A stretch of DNA of 7,247 nt, taken from contig JAGVJT010000089.1 in NCBI GenBank assembly GCA_020050955.1, positions 1 to 7,247 on the forward strand, given 5' to 3'. Of the stretch, positions 1-7,247 are shown in pieces. The notes under the pieces were generated by a model. That model ran no database searches, was not told the origin of the DNA, and worked only from the letters and a program-made list of their open reading frames with translations. The position numbers and the translations under genes were made by a program. Numbering within the stretch: the first letter of the stretch is position 1; each line of letters starts with the position of its first letter. This DNA comes from Legionellales bacterium (GTDB lineage Bacteria; Pseudomonadota; Gammaproteobacteria; Legionellales; Legionellaceae).

Positions 1-1427
<1,427 letters not shown>

Positions 1428-1440
1428 TTTTTCAAAAAAC

Positions 1441-1445
1441 AGGTG
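1441..1445 (+). promoter_or_regulatory. Ribosome binding site deciding the rmd start
   Basis: AGGTG lies 4 nt upstream of ATG 1450. This is a modest Shine-Dalgarno match. It favours ATG 1450 over the upstream in-frame ATG at 1384, whose 22 extra codons lie largely inside gmd and add residues before the nucleotide-binding motif that this family does not have. Confidence 0.55.
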
Positions 1446-1449
1446 CGGC

Positions 1450-2310
1450 ATGACAACGGTTTTATTGACAGGCGCGAATGGGTTTACTGGGCACGTGATG
1501 AACACGACACTTCGTGACCAGGGTTTGGATGTGGTTGCATTAGCGTCAGATCTTCTCGATAACGATGCACTTTCGCGAGAGGTTGCACAGATTCAGCCAG
1601 ACTGGGTGATTCATTTGGCGGCCATGTCGTTTGTGGGCGACACGAATATTGATGCTTTTTATCGTGTGAACGTGCAAGGAACTTTGCATCTTTTAGATGC
1701 TTTGTATGCCTCGGTTAAAAAACCAGCACGTATTTTGATTGCCAGTAGCGCAAACATTTACGGTACTCCTTCTGTTGAAACGATTGACGAAACGGTTGTA
1801 CCTGCACCGGTTAATCATTACGCTTGCAGCAAATTGGCCATGGAGCACATGGTCTCACCTTGGTTTGAGCGACTACCCATCGTGATTACGCGACCTTTTA
1901 ACTATACAGGACTAGGTCAAAGTGAGCGTTTTTTAATTCCTAAAATTGTGTCACATTTCGCGCATCGTGCTCCGAGCATTGAGTTAGGTAACTTGGATGT
2001 GAGTCGAGATTTTTCTGATGTTCGTGATGTTGTGAAGGCTTACATGGCACTTTTGAAGACTGATGCTTGTGGCGTTAAAGTGAACGTTTGTAGTGGACGC
2101 GTCGTTTCATTGCAACACATTATTGAAGAAATGAATTGTTTAGCAGGTTATCGTATTGATGTTCGCGTCAATCAGGCTTTTGTCCGCGCGAACGAAATTC
2201 CCGTGTTGCGAGGTGATCACCAATTGCTTCATCAATTGACAGGTGTGACGTTTGATATTCCTATTGAGCAAACGTTGCATGACATGTTTACAGCACAGAG
2301 TGAGTTATGA
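1450..2310 (+). CDS. rmd: GDP-4-keto-6-deoxy-D-mannose reductase (GDP-D-rhamnose synthase type)
   Basis: A 286-residue extended short-chain dehydrogenase/reductase that probably reduces the Gmd product at C4 with NAD(P)H to give GDP-D-rhamnose. The dinucleotide-binding motif TGANGFTG is at residues 7-14. ASSANIYG (98-105) supplies the catalytic serine region, and Y124-x3-K128 is the catalytic pair. The stretches RPFNYTGLGQ (148-157), VSRDFSDVRDV (184-194) and NVCSG (212-216) fit Rmd proteins as I recall them from Pseudomonas. An in-frame ATG at 1384 would add 22 residues lying inside gmd; the start at 1450 puts the glycine motif at the usual distance from the N-terminus. The gene is 22 bp behind gmd and overlaps the glycosyltransferase by 4 bp (ATGA). 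A GDP-6-deoxy-D-talose synthetase, which makes the C4 epimer, cannot be excluded by eye. Confidence 0.82.
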   Translation: MTTVLLTGANGFTGHVMNTTLRDQGLDVVALASDLLDNDALSREVAQIQPDWVIHLAAMSFVGDTNIDAFYRVNVQGTLHLLDALYASVKKPARILIASSANIYGTPSVETIDETVVPAPVNHYACSKLAMEHMVSPWFERLPIVITRPFNYTGLGQSERFLIPKIVSHFAHRAPSIELGNLDVSRDFSDVRDVVKAYMALLKTDACGVKVNVCSGRVVSLQHIIEEMNCLAGYRIDVRVNQAFVRANEIPVLRGDHQLLHQLTGVTFDIPIEQTLHDMFTAQSEL

Positions 2311-3443
2311 CACAAGATTTGCAGCGACTTGGTTTTGGGGTGAGTGCATGGAGTCGAGGAGTTCTACAAGGAGGGCATCTTGATGGTATTGGTATTTATA
2401 CGCAAGCTTTGCATGATGCGCTGTTACGTCGAATGGCACAAACGCAAGTTATTCCTTACGCATTTGGTGAGCATTTACCTTTACTACCGTGCGGCACGCC
2501 AATTTCATTGACCAAACGCATGTCGGCCCACTTTTTGAAAGCCATGTTGTTTCGTCAACGATTAACATGCTCTGTTGATCTTTTTCATGCGACAGATCAC
2601 CATATTCCGTTGTTAAAGGATGTTCCTGTCGTGGCAACGGTGATGGATATTATTCCATTTCTTCATCCTGAGTGGGTATCAACACGGTTGCGCTCGGCTA
2701 AGAACTGGTTGTTTAAGCAAACCATTTTATCGGCAGATCACCTCATTACTATTTCTGAATATAGCAAACAAGATTTAGTAACACATTTTGGCCTTTCGCC
2801 TGAGCGTATTTCTGTGACGCCCTTAGGTGTGGAAGCAGATTATTTTGAACCAATAGCAACGGTGAAACGACAAGCTGTTTTGCAACAATATCAATTGTCA
2901 CCTGGCTTTTTCTTGTTCATTGGTACTTTACAGCCACGAAAAAATATTGAGACATTGCTGCGTGCTCACGCACAATTGCCTCTTGCATTGCAAAAACGTC
3001 ATCCTGTGGTGATTGTTGGACGCTACGGCTGGGGTGTTGAGCATTTGTTGCCAACATTAAAGCAATTAGAAGAAAAAGGTACCGTTCGTTGGTTAAATTA
3101 TCTTCCCAAAGAGCACGCGATGGCACTTTTACAAAGTGCGCGTGCATTGATGTTTCTTTCTTTGTATGAAGGGTTTGGTTTACCTGTTTTAGAAGCGTTT
3201 GCTGCTCGTTGTCCGGTGATTGCATCTAATACCACCTCACTTCCTGAGGTTGCACATGATGCTGCATTATCGGTTAACCCACTTGATGATGTTGCTGTGA
3301 TGCATGCGATGAGCCAACTCATTGAGGATGACGTTTTAGTGGATAGTTTAAAAGAAAAAGGCCATGCTCGTGCGGCATTATTTTCATGGGATGCCTGTGC
3401 TGATGAAACGTGGTCTGCCTATCAGCGAGTGTTATCTCGTTAA
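2307..3443 (+). CDS. GT4-family glycosyltransferase, candidate D-rhamnosyl- or mannosyltransferase
   Basis: A 378-residue GT-B fold retaining glycosyltransferase of family GT4, with no signal peptide or membrane helix, so cytosolic or peripheral at the inner membrane. The N-terminal acceptor domain has a first strand at about 9-14 and a glycine-rich acceptor loop, LDGIGIYT (25-32). [11 protein letters not shown] (108-118) and [15 protein letters not shown] (143-157) are typical of mannosyltransferase-like GT4 proteins. In the C-terminal domain, [13 protein letters not shown] (206-218) carries the R211/K212 phosphate-binding pair. [13 protein letters not shown] (287-299) holds the E-x7-E motif with E288 and E296. 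Its start overlaps the rmd stop by 4 bp, so it is translationally coupled to the sugar-nucleotide genes. A GDP-D-rhamnose or GDP-mannose donor, as for WbpY/WbpZ-type enzymes, is inferred from this context. The linkage it forms cannot be read from sequence. Confidence 0.85.
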   Translation: MTQDLQRLGFGVSAWSRGVLQGGHLDGIGIYTQALHDALLRRMAQTQVIPYAFGEHLPLLPCGTPISLTKRMSAHFLKAMLFRQRLTCSVDLFHATDHHIPLLKDVPVVATVMDIIPFLHPEWVSTRLRSAKNWLFKQTILSADHLITISEYSKQDLVTHFGLSPERISVTPLGVEADYFEPIATVKRQAVLQQYQLSPGFFLFIGTLQPRKNIETLLRAHAQLPLALQKRHPVVIVGRYGWGVEHLLPTLKQLEEKGTVRWLNYLPKEHAMALLQSARALMFLSLYEGFGLPVLEAFAARCPVIASNTTSLPEVAHDAALSVNPLDDVAVMHAMSQLIEDDVLVDSLKEKGHARAALFSWDACADETWSAYQRVLSR

Positions 3444-3456
3444 TGCTTGCAGCAGC

Positions 3457-3485
3457 TTGCCTTCATCTTAAACAATCGATATAGT
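3457..3485 (+). promoter_or_regulatory. Candidate sigma70 promoter for the permease-aroC-aroB operon
   Basis: TTGCCT at 3457-3462 (4 of 6 to the -35 consensus) and TATAGT at 3480-3485 (5 of 6 to the -10 consensus) are separated by 17 bp. Transcription would start near 3492, leaving a leader of about 107 nt before the ATG at 3599. It is the best promoter match I found in the gap between the glycosyltransferase and the permease. It is a pattern match by eye only. Confidence 0.5.
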
Positions 3486-3493
3486 CTAAATGA

Positions 3494-3546
3494 ATGTTCG
3501 TGAGTTGTGTTATTCATGAACATGTCCTTCTTCTCTGTTCATGAAT
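3494..3546 (+). repeat. Three-copy TTCRTGA repeat forming alternative hairpins in the permease leader
   Basis: ATTCATGAACA (3512-3522) and TGTTCATGAAT (3536-3546) are exact reverse complements: an 11-bp stem with a 13-nt loop. Each arm contains the 8-bp palindrome TTCATGAA, with starts 25 bp apart. A near copy, TGTTCGTGA (3495-3503), lies just upstream. Positions 3494-3504 can pair with 3513-3523 (11 pairs, two of them G-U) around an 8-nt loop, which would exclude the downstream stem. No T-run follows either stem, so this is not an ordinary intrinsic terminator. It could be a set of protein-binding operators or an RNA leader switch. The pairing is directly visible; the function is unknown. 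Confidence 0.6.
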
Positions 3547-3584
3547 CAAAAGTGAATACGTTATCGAAATTGCTCAGTTTTTTT

Positions 3585-3590
3585 AAGGAA
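3585..3590 (+). promoter_or_regulatory. Ribosome binding site of the permease
   Basis: AAGGAA lies 8 nt upstream of ATG 3599, directly after a run of seven T residues (3578-3584). It supports that start. Five nucleotides, AAGGA (3585-3589), are complementary to TCCTT at 3525-3529, in the loop of the upstream hairpin. Confidence 0.7.
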
Positions 3591-3598
3591 AACGAGTT

Positions 3599-5155
3599 AT
3601 GTTAAAAAGAGATATTTCTTCGGTTAATATTCTGGTGGCTTCTGCAGGTGGTATGATTGGGTCAGGCTGGTTGTTTAGTCCTTTTATCAGTGCGCAAATA
3701 GCGGGAAGTAATGCTTTAATCAGCTGGATTATTGCAGCAATTTTTATGGTTTTCATCGCGCTGCCGCTTTGTGAATTAGGAACGATGTTCCCTGTGTCAG
3801 GTGGTATGTCAAACTACCCAACCTATACTCATGGGCGAGAAGTTGGATTTTTATTTGCATGGACCTCTTGGTTGTCTTATGTCGTGATGACTCCGATTGA
3901 AATACAAGCTATTTTGCAGTATTCAAGCCATTTTTTTCCGTTCTTAATTAAAGATCAAACCGATGCATTATCATTATCGGGTTATGGGTATATAGCAGCG
4001 ATCAGTATTATGTTTTTTGTAGTGTTGCTTAATTCGTATGGAATTAAATTACTTGCAGAATGTAATAAATACGCAAGTTTAATTAAGTTTTTACTACCAA
4101 GTCTTGCGATTGCTTCATTGATTCATGTCGCGCCTTCATTTGCGAATGTGAATGTTGATCTTACGACGAAAACAAGTTGGGTGCAGATTTTCACGGCATT
4201 ATCTACCGGTGGCGTGGCTTTTGCTTTTACAGGATTTCAAAATGGCTTGATGCTTGCAGGAGAAGTAAAAAATCCGCAGCGTGATATTCCAATTTCTATT
4301 TTAGGTGCTGTGCTCATTGGGTTTCTTTTATATTTCATGTTGCAACTTAGTTTTATTGTGGCGATACCTCAGCATTATTTGACGCATGGCTGGCAGTTGT
4401 TAAGTTATCCTGGTGACAGTGGTCCTTTAGTTGGATTAACGTTGTTGTTAGGATTGGGTCTTGTCGCAACACTTTTAATGATCGACGCTGCATTTTCACC
4501 GTTCGGTACGACATTGGTGTATACCGCGGCAACATCTCGCATCGTGTATGGTATGGCATTAAACCATCACTTGCCTGCACTGTTTCTTAAAGTAAATCGC
4601 CATAATATTCCGTATGTAACCTTATATGTGAATTTCTTTGTCGGTGCATTATCGTTTTTACCTTTCCCTGGTTGGCAGAAGCTCGTTGCATTTTTGTCGT
4701 CTGCGAGTATTTTATCGTATGGCATTGGTCCGATTTGCTTGCTTGCCATGCGAAAATTGCAACCAGACTTGCATCGACCGTTTCGATTGTCGCATAGCAT
4801 GGTGTTCTCGCACGTTGCTTTTTATGTTTGTAATTTGATGCTTTATTGGTGTGGCTTTGATGTGTTATGGAAGCTTGATGTTGCGTTACTTGTTGGACTG
4901 ACTATTTCGTTATTTTACCATCGAAAAAATCCATTATCGTGCGGTGCGCCATTGTGTTGGTTTGTGGTGTACATGGCGTCTTTATTGATTATTTCTTATC
5001 TTGGCTCATTCGGTGGTATCGGCATTTTAACGTTCCCGCTAGATCTTTTATGTTTGCTCCCATACAGCCTTGGTATTTTATATTTATCGCAGCGACTATT
5101 AAAAGGCTGGAACATCGATGATGTTGTCGAGCCTATTAATGAGTTGTTGGCGTAA
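3599..5155 (+). CDS. APC-superfamily amino acid permease
   Basis: A 518-residue, strongly hydrophobic inner-membrane protein with about 12 to 14 membrane segments, roughly at 10-33, 38-62, 83-107, 129-150, 158-178, 195-215, 231-257, 278-300, 337-356, 360-384, 400-418, 422-440, 452-470 and 476-498. The first helix carries GGMIGSGWLF (17-26), the broken-helix substrate site of amino acid-polyamine-organocation transporters. GEVKNPQRDIP (221-231) is the typical loop motif of the superfamily. WLSYVVMTPIEIQAILQY (91-108) resembles the permease family I remember as expanded in Legionella and Coxiella, related to YveA-type aspartate/glutamate-proton symporters. Substrate cannot be assigned; an acidic amino acid is one possibility and an aromatic one would fit the neighbours. 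A promoter candidate and repeat-rich leader precede it, and aroC follows after 33 bp with no visible terminator. Confidence 0.88.
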   Translation: MLKRDISSVNILVASAGGMIGSGWLFSPFISAQIAGSNALISWIIAAIFMVFIALPLCELGTMFPVSGGMSNYPTYTHGREVGFLFAWTSWLSYVVMTPIEIQAILQYSSHFFPFLIKDQTDALSLSGYGYIAAISIMFFVVLLNSYGIKLLAECNKYASLIKFLLPSLAIASLIHVAPSFANVNVDLTTKTSWVQIFTALSTGGVAFAFTGFQNGLMLAGEVKNPQRDIPISILGAVLIGFLLYFMLQLSFIVAIPQHYLTHGWQLLSYPGDSGPLVGLTLLLGLGLVATLLMIDAAFSPFGTTLVYTAATSRIVYGMALNHHLPALFLKVNRHNIPYVTLYVNFFVGALSFLPFPGWQKLVAFLSSASILSYGIGPICLLAMRKLQPDLHRPFRLSHSMVFSHVAFYVCNLMLYWCGFDVLWKLDVALLVGLTISLFYHRKNPLSCGAPLCWFVVYMASLLIISYLGSFGGIGILTFPLDLLCLLPYSLGILYLSQRLLKGWNIDDVVEPINELLA

Positions 5156-5188
5156 ATGCTCATAAGACGTTGGAGTTTAGGTAATTAG

Positions 5189-6286
5189 ATGGCAAGTAAT
5201 GCATTTGGAAACATGTTTCGAATTACGACCTGGGGTGAGTCGCATGGTCGTGCGGTTGGTGTTGTTATTGATGGCTGTCCTGCGGGTGTTGAGCTCACAG
5301 AAGATGATTTAAATGTGGAATTAGCATTTAGAGCACCAGGTCGAAATCAATACACCAGCCCACGAAAAGAAGTAGATCATGCTGAAATTTATTCTGGCGT
5401 TTTTGAAGGCAAAACCACAGGCGCCCCTATTTCTATTATCTTGATGAATCGTGATGCAGACTCCAGTAAATATGAGCCAATAAAACATATCTTGCGCCCA
5501 GGGCATGCTCATTTTACCTATCTTTCCAAATACGGTGTGTATGACTATCGAGGGGGCGGTCGTGCATCTGCCCGCGAAACGGCTTGCCGTGTTGCCGCCG
5601 GTGCGGTGGCTAAAAAAATCTTGTTGCAATATGCCATTCGAACATGTGCGTATTTAACATCGGTTCATCATATATCGGCTGATGTTTGTGAGTATGATCT
5701 TGAGCACGTCAAACATGCGACACGCGCGAGCCCTGTTTTTTGTCCAGATGAACATGCTGCAAATGAAATCATGGCTTATATTCAAGCCATGATTGACGTA
5801 GGTGATTCAGTGGGGGGCGTTGTACGATTTTTAGCGACAGGACTGCCGGTGGGGCTAGGGGATCCGGTGTATGAAAAATTGGAAGCTAATTTAGCAAAAG
5901 CCATGTTAAGTTTGCCTGCGAGCAAAGGGTTTGAAATTGGTGAGGGTTTTCATGCCACAAAAATGCAAGGCTCTGCACACAATGATGCATTTATTCCATC
6001 CGAACAAAGGATTCAAACCAAAACAAATCATGCAGGAGGAACGTTAGGTGGTATTTCAACTGGCATGCCTCTGACAGGATGCGTGGCATTTAAGCCAACC
6101 TCAAGTATTAAACACTCTCAAATGAGCACAGATGTTGATGGTCATGTGACTACCTTGACACTGCCTGAAGGCTCACGTCATGACCCTTGTGTGGCGATTC
6201 GTGCGGTGCCTGTGGTCGATGCAATGGTGGCATTGGTGTTGGTTGATGCACTTTTAATGACGCGCTGCGCAAGAGACATGCTATGA
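5189..6286 (+). CDS. aroC: Chorismate synthase
   Basis: A 365-residue protein, normal length. It performs the last shikimate-pathway step in the cytosol: 1,4-elimination of phosphate from 5-enolpyruvylshikimate-3-phosphate to chorismate, using reduced FMN. The three family signatures are present: GESHG (16-20) running into VVIDGCPAG, GGGRASARETACRVAAGAVA (122-141), and RHDPCVAIRAVPVVDAM (330-346). The catalytic histidines are H19 and H106 (in RPGHA), with D332 in the HDP element. The usual RRRPG stretch near residue 47 reads FRAPG (47-51), keeping R48 but losing two arginines. TTWGESHG, VVIDGCPAG, KTTGAPIS and the end VALVLVDALL look closer to chlamydial AroC than to E. coli or Legionella AroC as I recall them. 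ATG 5189 is preceded by a weak TAGG. The stop overlaps the aroB start by 4 bp. Confidence 0.97.
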   Translation: MASNAFGNMFRITTWGESHGRAVGVVIDGCPAGVELTEDDLNVELAFRAPGRNQYTSPRKEVDHAEIYSGVFEGKTTGAPISIILMNRDADSSKYEPIKHILRPGHAHFTYLSKYGVYDYRGGGRASARETACRVAAGAVAKKILLQYAIRTCAYLTSVHHISADVCEYDLEHVKHATRASPVFCPDEHAANEIMAYIQAMIDVGDSVGGVVRFLATGLPVGLGDPVYEKLEANLAKAMLSLPASKGFEIGEGFHATKMQGSAHNDAFIPSEQRIQTKTNHAGGTLGGISTGMPLTGCVAFKPTSSIKHSQMSTDVDGHVTTLTLPEGSRHDPCVAIRAVPVVDAMVALVLVDALLMTRCARDML

Positions 6287-7247
6287 AAACATTATCAATC
6301 AATGCTTCAACACCGTATGCCATTTATTTCGCTTCAAATATACTTGTTGCAACACCATTGCTTGCAACGTCGTGTAAACAATTAAATAAACGCATCGTTT
6401 TAATCACGGACTCTAACCTTGAGGCTACATTAGGGCAGTTATTGCAACATCAGCTTATTGAACAAGGCATTGATGTGGTGCTACTGACTTTTCCTGCCGG
6501 AGAGAAGCACAAAACGCGTGAAACAAAACAACACTTAGAAGATGCTTTATTGGCGAAACATTATGGACGAGATACGTGCCTTATCGCATTAGGCGGTGGT
6601 GTGGTGTTGGATTTGGTTGGTTTTCTTGCCGCAACTTATTGTCGTGGTGTGCCAGTGATTTATGTGCCTACAACATTGCTTGCGATGGTAGATGCCAGTA
6701 TCGGTGGAAAAACAGGCGTTAACACGCCTCATGGCAAAAATTTGATTGGTGCGTTCTCACCGCCGCACATGGTGATCATTGACCCGCAGGTTTTAGCTTC
6801 ATTACCAGATAGCGAATGGCAAAATGGTGTGGTTGAAATGATTAAGCATGGTGCTATTGCCGATCAAGCATCATTTGACGCTTTGCTACATAATGTGCAT
6901 CGATTTCGTACGGATCATGATTTTTTGGTTGATATGATTTACGCAAGTTGCGTGATTAAAAAGAACATTGTGGAGCAGGATGAAAAAGAACAGGGCGTGC
7001 GGCAATTATTAAATTTTGGTCATACGATTGGGCATGCCATTGAAACCTTAGAGCATTACGACATTGGGCATGGCGAAGCGGTTGCCATTGGGATGTTGGT
7101 GGAGTGTTATTTAGCGGTATTAATGGGGCTCTTTTCTGCAACGCATTTAGTGTTATTGCACGACATGTTACGTGCTTATGGATTGAGGTTAAAAACCAAT
7201 GTTTTTCAGCAAAAAGAGGCATTTTTGCAACAGCTTTTATTCGATAA
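6283..7247 (+). CDS. aroB: 3-dehydroquinate synthase, 3' end cut by the window
   Basis: 321 codons are visible without a stop; the family is about 350-360 residues, so only a short C-terminal piece is missing. The enzyme converts DAHP to 3-dehydroquinate using NAD+ and a divalent metal, the second step of the shikimate pathway. The NAD-binding GGGxxxD motif is at 104-110 (GGGVVLD). The active-site block is YCRGVPVIYVPTTLLAMVD (119-137) with R121, then GGKTGVN (141-147) and GKN (151-153). Metal ligands are E185 in NGVVEMIKHG, H247 in NFGHTIGH and H263 in GHGEA; K188 is also conserved. Residue 109 is leucine where most bacterial enzymes have glycine (GGGVxGD). ATG 6283 overlaps the aroC stop as ATGA, and AAGAGA (6271-6276) is a weak ribosome binding site. 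The aroC-aroB order also occurs in Chlamydia. Confidence 0.96.
   Translation, partial: MKTLSINASTPYAIYFASNILVATPLLATSCKQLNKRIVLITDSNLEATLGQLLQHQLIEQGIDVVLLTFPAGEKHKTRETKQHLEDALLAKHYGRDTCLIALGGGVVLDLVGFLAATYCRGVPVIYVPTTLLAMVDASIGGKTGVNTPHGKNLIGAFSPPHMVIIDPQVLASLPDSEWQNGVVEMIKHGAIADQASFDALLHNVHRFRTDHDFLVDMIYASCVIKKNIVEQDEKEQGVRQLLNFGHTIGHAIETLEHYDIGHGEAVAIGMLVECYLAVLMGLFSATHLVLLHDMLRAYGLRLKTNVFQQKEAFLQQLLFD

Noticed and set aside
2917..3322. Two overlapping minus-strand open frames (102 and 74 codons) inside the glycosyltransferase gene
   Set aside because: Antisense to conserved GT4 motifs and overlapping each other in different frames; their composition shows no protein-like pattern.
3512..3584. 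Intrinsic terminator made of the 11-bp hairpin plus the T-run at 3578-3584
   Set aside because: The T-run is 31 nt away from the hairpin and the stem is AT-rich; no stem ends directly before the T-run.
4353..5121. Several short open frames on both strands inside the permease gene
   Set aside because: They lie in other frames of a continuous membrane-protein gene with clear family motifs, and none has a convincing ribosome binding site.
5321..5629. Minus-strand 102-codon open frame inside aroC
   Set aside because: It is antisense to the conserved second signature and RPGHA region of chorismate synthase; a shadow.
6956..7222. Minus-strand 88-codon open frame at the right end
   Set aside because: It lies opposite the metal-binding part of aroB (NFGHTIGH and GHGEA), which is clearly the real gene even though its stop is outside the window.

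Overview
The window is moderately AT-rich, fully plus-strand bacterial DNA. It holds six genes, two of them cut by the window edges, and only one sizeable gap (3444-3598). The style is that of a Gram-negative bacterium: an O-antigen ABC exporter subunit, GDP-6-deoxyhexose enzymes and a GT4 glycosyltransferase. The amino acid permease resembles the expanded permease family I remember from Legionella and Coxiella. The AroC-AroB pair looks more like the chlamydial versions than the usual gammaproteobacterial ones. An intracellular or host-associated lineage (Legionellales-like, or possibly an environmental chlamydia) is plausible, but the organism cannot be fixed from this sequence alone.

Region 1 (1-3443) is the end of a polysaccharide cluster. 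It contains the carbohydrate-binding C-terminus of a Wzt-type O-antigen exporter ATPase, GDP-mannose 4,6-dehydratase (gmd), a GDP-4-keto-6-deoxymannose reductase (rmd-like) and a GT4 glycosyltransferase. The genes overlap or nearly touch (19-bp overlap, 22-bp gap, 4-bp overlap), so they are probably one transcript. Together they would make GDP-D-rhamnose, or a close GDP-6-deoxyhexose, add it to a lipid-linked glycan and export that glycan. The gene set resembles the Pseudomonas aeruginosa A-band (common antigen) locus.

Region 2 (3444-3598) is a 155-bp intergenic leader. It has a good sigma70-type promoter candidate (TTGCCT, 17 bp, TATAGT) and, just downstream, three related copies of TTCRTGA. 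Two copies form a perfect 11-bp inverted repeat. The middle copy could also pair with the upstream copy, giving two mutually exclusive hairpins. The loop of the second hairpin carries a 5-nt complement of the permease ribosome binding site. This is the least explained element in the window.

Region 3 (3599-7247) is a probable operon: an APC-family amino acid permease, then after 33 bp chorismate synthase (aroC), overlapping by 4 bp with 3-dehydroquinate synthase (aroB), which runs off the right edge. It pairs amino acid uptake with the shikimate pathway. I see no CRISPR, tRNA, rRNA, insertion sequence, toxin-antitoxin pair or defence system.
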